Positions 46,693 to 55,663 of a stretch of DNA of 64,000 nt are shown here, piece by piece. Origin of the DNA: Methylobacteriaceae bacterium (GTDB taxonomy: Bacteria; Pseudomonadota; Alphaproteobacteria; Rhizobiales; Beijerinckiaceae); contig JACKJC010000005.1 in NCBI GenBank assembly GCA_020638195.1, positions 186,001 through 250,000 on the forward strand, read 5' to 3'. The notes below the pieces were generated by a model. That model made no database searches. It was not told the DNA's origin and saw only the letters and a program-made list of their open reading frames with translations. Position numbers and translations under genes: made by a program. Within the stretch, counting starts at the first letter, position 1; every line of letters starts with the position of its first letter.

Positions 46693-47147
46693 GCGTCGAT
46701 CCCGCTTGCCTGTCCCAGAGCATTCCTGCCTCGCGGATTTACAGCCGGAAGTCAGGCCCTTCAAGTTGCAGCGTGTCGTCCTGTCACGACACAGGAAGGC
46801 TGCCCCTGTATCCTGCCTTGCCGATGTAAGAGTTGCGAGTGGCAGCCGCATGCGCCGCGATCCGCGCGGGTCGCCATGCAGGCTCGCATGATCGGGAGAT
46901 GCGTTGCGAACTGCATTCGTTCTTTCGGCTCGCCAACGGAAAGACAATCGTTCGTCCGAGAAGGAGCGGCAAGTCGGCGCTTTCCGCTGCGGGCAAGATC
47001 GAGATCCGAGCCACGCCCAACGCCGATGTTCGGCTCGACGCGCGGGATGCGCCTGCATCGATCTCCGATCAATTGCACCGTTCGTCGCTTGCAATTCGCA
47101 GACCGTCGTCGGAGGATGTTGTCATACGAAAGAAGAAGAGAGCCGGG
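46693..47147. promoter_or_regulatory. divergent intergenic region of the sugar ABC operon
   Basis: 455 bases without a convincing gene. It holds a perfect 7-bp inverted repeat, GTGTCGT-N6-ACGACAC (46773-46792), and a second dyad, AATTGCA-N12-TGCAATT (47071-47096), about 50 bases before the permease start. Both are candidate operators, for instance of a LacI- or GntR-type regulator located elsewhere. Confidence 0.5.
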
Positions 47148-48119
47148 ATGAAACTGGGGCGCGTCAGCCAGCAAGGCATCGTTTTCGCCATTTTCCTGGC
47201 GATGTTTGCGGGCTTCGCCTTTTTCCTTCACGGCTTTGCGACGACAGCCAACATGCTGGCGCTTCTGCAGAACGTCGCTGTTCTCGGCATTCTCGGCCTC
47301 GGCATGGCCATTGTCGTCATCGGCCGCGGCGTCGACCTCTCGCTCATCGCTACACTGGCGGTGCCGCCGGGTCTGGTCCTGCAAATGGTTCAGGACGGGA
47401 GTTCGCTGTCGCTTGCGCTGACGGCCGCGCTCTTGCTTTCCATCGCATTCGGCCTCGTGAACGGTTGGCTGATCGCCTATGCCGAAGTGCCTGCTCTCTT
47501 CACGACGCTGGCGACGGGCTTGTTTCTTGCCGGGCTTGGCCAGGCCCTCTTGTTCAAGCTGGACGTCGTACAATGGAGCGCCGGCCTCGCTGGATTCGAA
47601 AAGCTCGGTCAGGGCGTCGTGCTTGGTATACCGATGCCGATCATCGTTTTCGCGCTCGCCTGCGTCGTCATCGGTCTCCTGCTGACGCGCACACGCGTCG
47701 GCGCATACATCTACGCGATTGGCGACAATCCCTTCGGCGCCCGCACGACCGGCATTCCCGTGCGTCCCACGATCGTCCTGCAATATGTGCTCGCGGCGCT
47801 GATCGGCTGTCTTGCCGGCCTCGTCATGGCGGCCTCGGTCAATTCCATGCCGACGCGCATATACAATTCGACATGGATCTACGATGTCATCCTCGTCGTC
47901 GTTCTCGGCGGCATCGGCCTGTCGGGCGGGCGCGGAGGCGTGCTCAACGTCGTCATCGGCACGCTGTTGATCGGCACGCTGCTCAACGGAATGACTATCA
48001 TGGACATATCCTATTCCGCGCAAAATCTCATCAAGGGCATGGTGCTGCTGGCGGCCGTGATCGCCGATTCCTTTCTCAATCCGCGCAATGAGGAGACGGC
48101 GCAGCAGGGCGACATCTGA
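47148..48119 (+). CDS. ribose-type ABC transporter permease
   Basis: 323 aa from the ATG at 47148 (GAAGAGAGCCGGG before it). Eight or more hydrophobic segments, with the RbsC-family blocks LQNVAVLGILGLGMAIVVIGRGVDLSL (about 37-63) and VVVLGGIGLSGGRGGVLNVVIGTLLIG (about 262-288). Forms the membrane channel with the second permease at 49242. First gene of the plus-strand operon. Confidence 0.87.
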   Translation: MKLGRVSQQGIVFAIFLAMFAGFAFFLHGFATTANMLALLQNVAVLGILGLGMAIVVIGRGVDLSLIATLAVPPGLVLQMVQDGSSLSLALTAALLLSIAFGLVNGWLIAYAEVPALFTTLATGLFLAGLGQALLFKLDVVQWSAGLAGFEKLGQGVVLGIPMPIIVFALACVVIGLLLTRTRVGAYIYAIGDNPFGARTTGIPVRPTIVLQYVLAALIGCLAGLVMAASVNSMPTRIYNSTWIYDVILVVVLGGIGLSGGRGGVLNVVIGTLLIGTLLNGMTIMDISYSAQNLIKGMVLLAAVIADSFLNPRNEETAQQGDI

Positions 48120-48149
48120 TCGAAACGAAAAATCGAAAACGGGAGGAAA

Positions 48150-49172
48150 ATGATGAAGCGATTTTTTGCACGAGCATTGGCGGCGACCGCGTGCTGTCTC
48201 GGATTGACGCTGGCGGCGGGTCCGGCGCTGGCGCAGAAGGGGCTGGACGAACCGTTCCAGGCGCAGTTCAAGGCCGCGCTCGCGGGCAAGACGGTCGCCT
48301 ATATTCCGGTGTCCATGAACTTCGATCTGACCGAAGGCTGGTTCGCCGGGGTCAAGAAGGAGCTCGAGCCTTACGGCATGAAGGTGATCGTGCGCGACCC
48401 CAACTGGAGCACGAACGCCGGCGCGCAAGCGCTCACCACGCTGATCAGCGAGAAGCCGGCGGCGATCATCGTGCACAATCCCGACGTGCAGACCTACGCG
48501 CGGCTGATGCAACGCGCCGAGGCCGCCGGTATTCACATCATCCAGATCAACATGGGCTCGGTCTATCGCTCCTCGGCCTTCGTCGGAGCAAACTGGATCG
48601 AGATCGGCGAGCGCGACACCGAGGCCGTGGTCAAGGCCTGCGAGGGCAAGTCGAACAAGATCGCGATCATGCAAGGCGCGCTCTCGGCGGCGGCCTCCGC
48701 CTATACGCTGAAAGGCGTGGAAAACGTGCTCGCCAAGCATCCGCAGATCAAGGTCGTATCCAGCCAGGCGGCGGACTGGGACGCCGCGAAGGCCAAGGGC
48801 ATTGCGCAGACCGTGCTGAAGCAGCATCCCGATCTCTGCGGCATCGTCGGTTTCTGGGACGGCATGGACATCGGCACCGCCGCCGCGATCAAGGAAGCGG
48901 GTCTCACGGGCAAGGTCTTCCTGGCGACTTCGGGCGGCGGCGAGCGTAAGGGCGCCTGCGAGCTCGTGAAGAACGGCTCGTTCGATCTCAACCTCAGCTA
49001 CGACGTGCCGACACAGGCGGCCGACATGGCCGGCATGATCAAGTGGCTCCTGTCGGCGGGCGTCAAGCCCGGATCTGTGAAGGGCTCGATCTACACGACG
49101 CTCGTGCCGATTACGAAGGCGAACGCCTCCGTCGAATCGACCTGCTGGAATCTGAGCGATCTGAAGAAGTAA
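48150..49172 (+). CDS. sugar-binding periplasmic protein (RbsB-like)
   Basis: 340 aa, GGGAGGAAA before the ATG. MMKRFFARALAATACCLGLTLAAGPALAQ is a signal peptide. KTVAYIPVSMNFDLTEGWFAGVKKELEPYGM and the later DLCGIVGFWDGMDIGTAAAIKEAGLTGKV fit the peripl_BP_4 fold that binds pentoses, hexoses or autoinducer-like sugars. Ligand unknown. It defines substrate choice for the importer in this operon. Confidence 0.87.
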   Translation: MMKRFFARALAATACCLGLTLAAGPALAQKGLDEPFQAQFKAALAGKTVAYIPVSMNFDLTEGWFAGVKKELEPYGMKVIVRDPNWSTNAGAQALTTLISEKPAAIIVHNPDVQTYARLMQRAEAAGIHIIQINMGSVYRSSAFVGANWIEIGERDTEAVVKACEGKSNKIAIMQGALSAAASAYTLKGVENVLAKHPQIKVVSSQAADWDAAKAKGIAQTVLKQHPDLCGIVGFWDGMDIGTAAAIKEAGLTGKVFLATSGGGERKGACELVKNGSFDLNLSYDVPTQAADMAGMIKWLLSAGVKPGSVKGSIYTTLVPITKANASVESTCWNLSDLKK

Positions 49173-49241
49173 TCGCCTGAGCGCCGGCGCCGTTCTGTGC
49201 GGCGCCGGGTTCCGCACGTCCGCACGCAAGTCAGGTAGCCG

Positions 49242-51356
49242 ATGCAGGAAGCCATCGTTCGATTCAAGTCGCGTTTCTGGCCGGACCATCTGCTCGGCGA
49301 GATCCTCTCCAAACGCTGGACCGAGACGGCCATTCCCGTCATCGTTCTCCTCATCGTCGGATTCGCGCTCAGCCGGTCGATCGACGGCTTTCTTTCGCCG
49401 GTCGCGCTTGCCGATCAGGCGCGTCAGGCAGGCGAGATCGGCTTCATCGTTCTCGGCCTGTCGCTGGTCGTCATCGTCGGCGGCATCGATCTATCGGTCG
49501 GGTCGATGTTCGCGCTCTGCGATTTCTGCGCGCTCTTCTGCCTCAACATTCTCGGGCTGCCGATCCCCATCGTCATCATCGCGACCATCGCCTGCGGCGC
49601 GTTGCTCGGCGCGGTCAACGGCCTGCTGATCGGCTACATGCGGCTGCGCGCCTTCATCACGACGCTGATCACGCTCATTATCTACCGCTCTGCTTACGAC
49701 CTTCTGCTGGTCGACTATTCCAACCGCATCGCCGCGTCCTTTCCGGATTTTCCCGCCTGGAACTTCATCGGCGGCGGCGATGTGCTGGGCGTGCCGAGCG
49801 TCGCGGTCGCCTATATCGTCGTCGCGATCTTCGGCCATCTCTTTCTCACGCGCCTTCGGCCGGGCTGGCACATCACCGCAATCGGCGGCTCACGTCGCTC
49901 GGCATACAATTCCGGCATTGCGGTGCGCCGCACGATCGCGCTCTGCTATGTCGCGAGCGGCGCGCTGACCGCCATCGGCGCCCTGTTCTTCGCCGCACGC
50001 CTCGGCACGGTCGGCGGCGATGTCGGCATCGGCCTCGAAGTCACGGTGCTGACGGCTGTGGTGCTCGGCGGCATCTCGCTCGGTGGCGGCAAGGGCTCTG
50101 TCGCCAAGGCGCTTGTCGGGACGCTGATCGTTCTGCTTGTCACCAACGGCCTGACGACGCTGTCGGTGCGCGGCGGCTTCCAGCGCATGACGCTCGCCGC
50201 CATCCTGCTCGTCGCCGCCATCATCGACATCCGCTGGCTGAAGAACAGGATGCGCATCATCTCGAAGGTCTATGTCACGCCGGCATACAATTTCCTGCCG
50301 CCGCCGCCGCCGACCGAAATCGGCGCGGGCGGCCCCTTCGAGCAGAACGACAAGTTACGCGACGTCTCGCTGATCGGCCTCGGACGCATCGAGGCGCCGG
50401 AAGACGTGATCCTCGACCGCCACGACAATCTCTACGCCGGTTCGCGCCATGGCGACATTATCCGCTTCTTCGCGCCCGACTACGAGAAAATGGAGGTTTT
50501 CGCCCATATCGGCGGCCAGCCGCTCGGTATGGCATTCGACAAGCATGACAATCTCTACTGCTGCATCGGCGGCATGGGTCTGTACCGCATTTCGCCGGAT
50601 CGCAAGGTGGAGAAGGCGACCGATGAAACCAACCGCTCGCTGCTCAGCGTCAACGACGACAGTCGCCTGCGGCTCGCCGACGACCTCGACATCGCGCCGG
50701 ACGGCCGCATTTTTTTCTCCGAGGCGACGACGCGCTACGAAATGCACGAATGGCCTGTCGAAGGCCACGAGGCGCGCGGCAACGGCCGCATCGTCTGCTA
50801 CGATCCGAACAAGGGAACGACGCGCACCGTGCTGCGTGGGCTGAAATTTCCGAACGGCATTTGCGTGGCGAGCGATGGGCAGTCGATCCTGTTCGCGGAA
50901 ACTTTCCGCTGCTCGGTCAGCCGCTACTGGTTCGATGGGCCTAAGGCTGGCAAGGTCGAAATGGTTCTCGACAACCTGCCGGGCTATCCCGACAACATCA
51001 ATCTCGCCTCCGACGGCAATTACTGGCTGGCGATCGTCGGCATGCGCTGCCCCGCGCTCGATCTCGCCTGGCGCATGCCCGGTTTCCGCAACCGCATGGC
51101 CAAGCGCCTGCCGCTCGACGAATGGTTGTTCCCCAACATCAACACGGGATGCGTCGTGAAATTCAACGAGAAGGGCGAGATTCTGGAATCCTTCTGGGAC
51201 TTGCACGGCGCCAATCACCCGATGATCACCTCCATGCGTGAGCATCGCGGTCATCTCTATCTCGGCGGCATCGCCAACAACCGCATCGGCCGTTACAAAC
51301 TCGCGAACGCGGATCCCGACTTCGTGCAATACGACAAACGTTGGGGGCGCGCATGA
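49242..51356 (+). CDS. permease fused to an SMP-30/strictosidine synthase-like beta-propeller
   Basis: 704 aa, about twice a normal RbsC. Residues about 1-335 are the permease (EIGFIVLGLSLVVIVGGIDLSVGSMFAL; LGGISLGGGKGSVAKALVGTLIVLL). A Pro-rich linker (LPPPPPPTE, about 350) leads to a beta-propeller of about 340 residues: GRIEAPEDVILDRHDNLYAGSRHG, DDLDIAPDGRIFFSEATTRYEM, KFPNGICVASDGQSILFAET and GYPDNINLASDGNYWLAI. This class hydrolyses lactones or is catalytically inert. Since RbsC C-termini face the cytoplasm, the propeller should too. The fusion is unusual and is read without any frame change. Confidence 0.85.
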   Translation: MQEAIVRFKSRFWPDHLLGEILSKRWTETAIPVIVLLIVGFALSRSIDGFLSPVALADQARQAGEIGFIVLGLSLVVIVGGIDLSVGSMFALCDFCALFCLNILGLPIPIVIIATIACGALLGAVNGLLIGYMRLRAFITTLITLIIYRSAYDLLLVDYSNRIAASFPDFPAWNFIGGGDVLGVPSVAVAYIVVAIFGHLFLTRLRPGWHITAIGGSRRSAYNSGIAVRRTIALCYVASGALTAIGALFFAARLGTVGGDVGIGLEVTVLTAVVLGGISLGGGKGSVAKALVGTLIVLLVTNGLTTLSVRGGFQRMTLAAILLVAAIIDIRWLKNRMRIISKVYVTPAYNFLPPPPPTEIGAGGPFEQNDKLRDVSLIGLGRIEAPEDVILDRHDNLYAGSRHGDIIRFFAPDYEKMEVFAHIGGQPLGMAFDKHDNLYCCIGGMGLYRISPDRKVEKATDETNRSLLSVNDDSRLRLADDLDIAPDGRIFFSEATTRYEMHEWPVEGHEARGNGRIVCYDPNKGTTRTVLRGLKFPNGICVASDGQSILFAETFRCSVSRYWFDGPKAGKVEMVLDNLPGYPDNINLASDGNYWLAIVGMRCPALDLAWRMPGFRNRMAKRLPLDEWLFPNINTGCVVKFNEKGEILESFWDLHGANHPMITSMREHRGHLYLGGIANNRIGRYKLANADPDFVQYDKRWGRA

Positions 51357-52450
51357 TCGCCGCGCTCAGACGAGCCGTCGACGGTCTGCTCGGCCGCGGC
51401 GAATCCTCGATCACCGTCCCGCCCTTTGACGGCGCATTGCAGCCGAACCAGCTGCTGGAGCATGCTGAACTCGTCGCAGAACTGCCTGACGGCGAGGATA
51501 TCGCGACCGATGGCGCACAGATCTACGTCGCCGACGGCGCCGCGATCCGCCGGCTCGATGGCGCAACGCTGATCGATGTCCGCCGCTTTGACAGAATGAT
51601 CACCGCCTTCTGCCTTCTGCCGAACGGCGGCCTCGCCGTCGCGCTCGAGGGGGCCGAGGTCCGCGTCTTCGCGTCAATCGAGGGCGCCGATGACGGCAAG
51701 TCTTTCACCGGTCCCTCGATGACAGCGGTTAACGCGCTCGCGGCAGGATCTTCCGGCGCAGTGCTCGCGACGGACGGTTCGCAAGCCGAGCCCTATGCGC
51801 GTTGGGCGCACGATCTGATGAACCGTGGCGCCAGCGGGCGTCTTCTGTCGCTGGATGTCGAGAACGGCGGCGTGAATGTCGTCGCATCTGGACTGCGCTA
51901 CGCCTTCGGCGCTATCCCCTTCGACGACGAAGTGCTGGTCAGCGAAAGCTGGCGTCACCGCATCGTCGCGATCGCGCCGAGCGGTTTCGTACGGCCGGTC
52001 TTCACGGACCTGCCGGTCTATCCCTCGCGCATTTCGAAGGCGGCCGGCGGCGGTTACTGGCTCACCTGCTTTACTGGGCGCACGCAGCTCGTCGAATTCG
52101 TGCTGCGCGAAAACGCCTATCGCAAGCGCATGATGGCGGAGATTGCGCCGGAACATTGGATCGTGCCGCGCCTGCGGTCCGGCAAATCGTTCAAGGAGCC
52201 GATGCAGGGCGCGCATCTCAAGACGATGGGCGTCGTCAAGCCGTGGGCGCCGCCGCGCTCCTATGGGCTCGTCATCCGGCTCAGCGAAGCCGGCCTGCCG
52301 CAATATTCGGTGCACAGCCGGGTCGACGGCGAAAATCACGGCATCGTCGCCGCAGTGGAAGCGGACGACAACCTCTACGTCATGGCCAAGGGGCCCGGCC
52401 GGCTGCTCCGTCTGCCGCTTGCTAAAGTCCGGGAGGAACTCGGCCAATGA
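51353..52450 (+). CDS. SMP-30/gluconolactonase-like protein
   Basis: 365 aa, ATG overlapping the previous stop (ATGA). A second beta-propeller of the same class: GEDIATDGAQIYVADGAAIRRLDG, GLRYAFGAIPFDDEVLVSESWRHRIVAIAPSGF, VYPSRISKAAGGGYWLTCF. The YPSRISKAAGGGYW pattern parallels the YPDNINLASDGNYW of the fused domain, so the two are probably paralogues. No signal peptide. Probable lactonase for the imported sugar, or a scaffold; the metal ligands are not certain. Confidence 0.75.
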   Translation: MIAALRRAVDGLLGRGESSITVPPFDGALQPNQLLEHAELVAELPDGEDIATDGAQIYVADGAAIRRLDGATLIDVRRFDRMITAFCLLPNGGLAVALEGAEVRVFASIEGADDGKSFTGPSMTAVNALAAGSSGAVLATDGSQAEPYARWAHDLMNRGASGRLLSLDVENGGVNVVASGLRYAFGAIPFDDEVLVSESWRHRIVAIAPSGFVRPVFTDLPVYPSRISKAAGGGYWLTCFTGRTQLVEFVLRENAYRKRMMAEIAPEHWIVPRLRSGKSFKEPMQGAHLKTMGVVKPWAPPRSYGLVIRLSEAGLPQYSVHSRVDGENHGIVAAVEADDNLYVMAKGPGRLLRLPLAKVREELGQ

Positions 52451-53943
52451 CCGACAATGTTCTGGAATTGCGCAAGGCGACGAAGCTCTATGCCGGCGTG
52501 CCGGCGATCGAAGATGTCGACTTCGCGCTCCGCCGCGGCGAGATCCACGCGATCGTCGGCGAGAACGGCGCCGGCAAGTCGACGCTGACGAAAGTGATGG
52601 CCGGCGTAGTCAATCTCACCTCCGGCCATATGGCGGTGGACGGCGCCGAGGTCGCGCCACGCACGCCGCTCGAATCCCGCCATCTTGGCATCGCCATGGT
52701 GTTTCAGGAAAACAGCCTCGTGCCGACCATGACGGTGGCGCAGAACCTGTTTCTCGGACAGGAGGCATTCTACAACCGGTTGCGCGGCATCTACATCGCC
52801 GCCCAGCAATTCCTGCAATCGCTGAATTTCGACGTGTCGCCGACCATGGTCGTCGGCCAGCTCGGCGCCGCCAAGAAGCAGATGGTCGAGATCGCGCGCG
52901 CCGTGCTGCACAAGGCCAAGGTCATTATCTTCGACGAACCGACGGCCACTCTGACACCGGAAGAAAAGAAATATTTCTTCGATCTCGTGCGCGACCTCAA
53001 GGCGCGCGGCGTCTCCATCATCTTCATCTCGCACGCGCTGGAAGAAGCGCTGCTGCTCGCCGATCGCATCACCGTGCTGCGCGACGGCGAGCACGTCGTC
53101 ACGGACGACACGGTGAACTTCGACCGTGCGCGCATCGTGCAGGCCATGGTCGGGCGCGATCTCTCCAACACGCTCTACGGCAAGCGCAAGACGACAATGC
53201 GTCCGGCGGGCGAGCGCGTGCTGACGGTGCAGAATCTCAAAATGGCGCCGATGGTGAAGAACAATTCGCTGTCGATTTTCGCCGGCCAGGTGACCGGCGT
53301 CTTCGGCCTCGTCGGCGCGGGCCGGACCGAAACATTCAAGATCGTCGCGGGCGTTCTCAAACGCGACTTTTTCCATGGCGGGGAGATCGTGCTGCGTGGC
53401 CAGCCCGTGCGCTATCTCGTGCCGGCGCCCGCTGTGAAAGCCGGCATCGCCTACATCACCGAGGATCGCAAGGTCGAAGGATTTTTTGAGACCATGTCGA
53501 TCGCCCGCAACATCTATCTCGGGCTCCTCGCCAAGTTTCCAGGCGGTCGCTTCCTGCTGTCGAAACGCGAGGCGGACCATGCAGGGGCGGACTGGATATC
53601 GAAGCTCAACGTCAAGTCGATCGGCGGCAAGGCGAAAGTGGTCGAGCTCTCCGGCGGCAACCAGCAGAAGGTCGTGATCGCCAAGAGCCTGGTACAGGAG
53701 CCCGACATAATCATCTTCGACGAGCCGACGCGCGGCGTCGACGTCGGCGCCATCGTCGAAATTCATGAGCTGATCAACCGCCTCGCCGACGAGGGGAAGG
53801 CGGTGGTCGTGATTTCGTCCTATCTGCCCGAGATCATGGCCCTGTCCGACCGCGTCCTCGTGAGCCGCATGGGGAAGGTGGTGGAGGAATATTCAGCCTT
53901 CGAGGCGACCGAAGAGAAACTCATGTACGCCGCCATTCACTGA
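52447..53943 (+). CDS. sugar ABC transporter ATP-binding protein (RbsA-like)
   Basis: 498 aa with two ABC domains. The first has GENGAGKST and LGAAKKQMVEIARAV, with IIFDEPTATLTPEEKK. The second has the degenerate Walker A FGLVGAGRTETFK typical of RbsA-type proteins, the signature LSGGNQQKVVIAKSL and IIFDEPTRGVDVGA. It powers the importer. ATGA overlap with the preceding lactonase-like gene. Confidence 0.92.
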   Translation: MTDNVLELRKATKLYAGVPAIEDVDFALRRGEIHAIVGENGAGKSTLTKVMAGVVNLTSGHMAVDGAEVAPRTPLESRHLGIAMVFQENSLVPTMTVAQNLFLGQEAFYNRLRGIYIAAQQFLQSLNFDVSPTMVVGQLGAAKKQMVEIARAVLHKAKVIIFDEPTATLTPEEKKYFFDLVRDLKARGVSIIFISHALEEALLLADRITVLRDGEHVVTDDTVNFDRARIVQAMVGRDLSNTLYGKRKTTMRPAGERVLTVQNLKMAPMVKNNSLSIFAGQVTGVFGLVGAGRTETFKIVAGVLKRDFFHGGEIVLRGQPVRYLVPAPAVKAGIAYITEDRKVEGFFETMSIARNIYLGLLAKFPGGRFLLSKREADHAGADWISKLNVKSIGGKAKVVELSGGNQQKVVIAKSLVQEPDIIIFDEPTRGVDVGAIVEIHELINRLADEGKAVVVISSYLPEIMALSDRVLVSRMGKVVEEYSAFEATEEKLMYAAIH

Positions 53944-54052
53944 GCCGACGACGCATATCGATCACGAAAATCTTGGTGCGGCCACCGATTCATTGCTAGT
54001 TTCGGACCAGTTCGACCGCCGCGACAGACGGCGGCGCTTGTGAGGAAACACA

Positions 54053-54802
54053 ATGCTGTTGCCGGACAAGATCTGTGTCGTCACGGGCGCGGCCTCCGAG
54101 CGTGGCCTCGGGATGGCCACGGCGAAGCTTTTCGCCGCGAATGGCGCGAAAGTCGCGATCCTCGATCTCGACGCTGAAGCGTCGAAGCGTGCGGCGGCAT
54201 CGATCGGGCCTGACCACATCGGCATTGCCTGCGACGTGACGAGCAAGCCAGCTTGCGAGGCGGCGGTCGCCGCAGTGATCGCGAGGTTCGGCCGTATCGA
54301 CGTTCTCGTGAACAATGCCGGCATTACCCAGCCGATCAAGACGCTCGACATCACGCCCGCCGATTACGAGGCGGTGACCGACGTCAGCCTGCGCGGCACG
54401 CTCTACATGAGCCAGTCGGCGCTGCCGGCCATGGCGAAGTACGGCGCGGGGTCTATCGTCTGCATTTCGTCGGTGTCCGCGCAGCGTGGCGGCGGAATAT
54501 TCGGCGGGCCGCACTACAGCGCGGCGAAAGGCGGCGTGCTCAGCCTCGCCCGCGCCATGGCGCGCGAATTCGGGCCGGCGGGCGTGCGCGTCAACAGCGT
54601 GACGCCAGGTCTCATCGAGACCGACATCACTGCAGGCAAGCTCTCCGACGAAATGAAGACGGAAATCCTCAAGGGCATACCCCTCAACCGCCTGGGAGAG
54701 GCGGGCGACGTCGCCAAGGCCTGCCTGTTTCTGGCGAGCGATCTCTCCTCCTACGTCACCGGCGCGACGCTCGACGTCAACGGCGGCATGCTCATTCACT
54801 GA
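54053..54802 (+). CDS. SDR family dehydrogenase
   Basis: 249 aa. CVVTGAASERGLGMATAKLFAANGA, LVNNAGITQPIKTLDI and the YxxxK pair in GPHYSAAKGGVLSLARAMA are complete, ending TLDVNGGMLIH. A sugar- or polyol-type dehydrogenase of this operon is likely. GAGGAAACACA lies upstream. 109 bases separate it from the ATPase gene; a weak promoter there cannot be excluded. Confidence 0.85.
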   Translation: MLLPDKICVVTGAASERGLGMATAKLFAANGAKVAILDLDAEASKRAAASIGPDHIGIACDVTSKPACEAAVAAVIARFGRIDVLVNNAGITQPIKTLDITPADYEAVTDVSLRGTLYMSQSALPAMAKYGAGSIVCISSVSAQRGGGIFGGPHYSAAKGGVLSLARAMAREFGPAGVRVNSVTPGLIETDITAGKLSDEMKTEILKGIPLNRLGEAGDVAKACLFLASDLSSYVTGATLDVNGGMLIH

Positions 54803-54823
54803 TCATCGAAAGGCGACGGCGCC

Positions 54824-55663
54824 ATGCCGGATATCGGCCATAACGTGAGTCTGCGCGAACGGGCGCGACGTATTCGTCGCCATGCGCTGCGGATGGGCGA
54901 GGTGCAAGGGCAGGGCTATATCGCGCAAGCGCTCGGCGTCGCCGATGTTCTCTCGGTGTCCTATTTTCACGCGCTGACCTATCGGCCCGAGGAGCCCGAA
55001 TGGGAGGGGCGCGACCGCTTCTGCCTATCGATCGGCCATTATGCCATCGCGCTCTACGCGGCGCTGATCGAGGCGGGAATTATCCCTGAGGACGAGATCG
55101 AGAGCTATGGCGGCGACGATTCGCGGCTGCCCATGTCCGGCATGGCGGCCTATACGCCGGGCATGGAGATTACCGGCGGCTCGCTCGGCCACGGGCTTGG
55201 CATTTCCGTCGGCATGGCGCTCGGCCTCAAGCGCAAGGCCTCGAAGAACTTCGTCTACAATCTCTTCTCCGATGGCGAGCTCGACGAAGGCTCGACCTGG
55301 GAGGCCGCGATGTCGGCCGGCTCGTTTGGGCTCGACAATCTCATCGGCATTGTCGACGTCAACAACATGCAGGCCGACGGGCCCTCGACGCAGCAGATGA
55401 ATTTCGAACCGCTGAAGCCGAAATTCGAGGCCTTCAACTGGTTTGCGCAGCGCGTCGACGGCAACGATATCGACGCTCTGGTCGCGGCCTTCGACAAGGC
55501 CCGAAGTCATCCGGAAAAGAAGCCGCGCATCATCATCTGCGACACGAAGATGGGGCGCGGCGTGCCCTTCCTGGAAGCGCGCGAGCGCAATCACTTTCTG
55601 CGCGTGGAAGCCGACGAATGGCAGAAGGCGCTCGACATCATCGATGCGGAGCCGCGCCAATGA
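54824..55663 (+). CDS. transketolase, N-terminal (TPP-binding) subunit
   Basis: 279 aa. The thiamine diphosphate motif is SDGELDEGSTWEAAMSAGSFGLDNLIGIVDVNN (about 146-178). SLGHGLGISVGMALGLKRK precedes it, and the His-containing start region GYIAQALGVADVLSVSYFHAL is typical. It needs the next gene for a whole transketolase. ATGA-type overlap links the two. Likely transfers or cleaves a ketol unit of the sugar catabolised by this operon. Confidence 0.9.
   Translation: MPDIGHNVSLRERARRIRRHALRMGEVQGQGYIAQALGVADVLSVSYFHALTYRPEEPEWEGRDRFCLSIGHYAIALYAALIEAGIIPEDEIESYGGDDSRLPMSGMAAYTPGMEITGGSLGHGLGISVGMALGLKRKASKNFVYNLFSDGELDEGSTWEAAMSAGSFGLDNLIGIVDVNNMQADGPSTQQMNFEPLKPKFEAFNWFAQRVDGNDIDALVAAFDKARSHPEKKPRIIICDTKMGRGVPFLEARERNHFLRVEADEWQKALDIIDAEPRQ

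Noticed and set aside
46761..49289. 842-codon open frame on the minus strand
   Set aside because: It is antisense to the permease and binding protein genes, which have clear family motifs, signal peptide and ribosome sites. Its composition (Arg, His, Asp-rich) is typical of a high-GC shadow frame.
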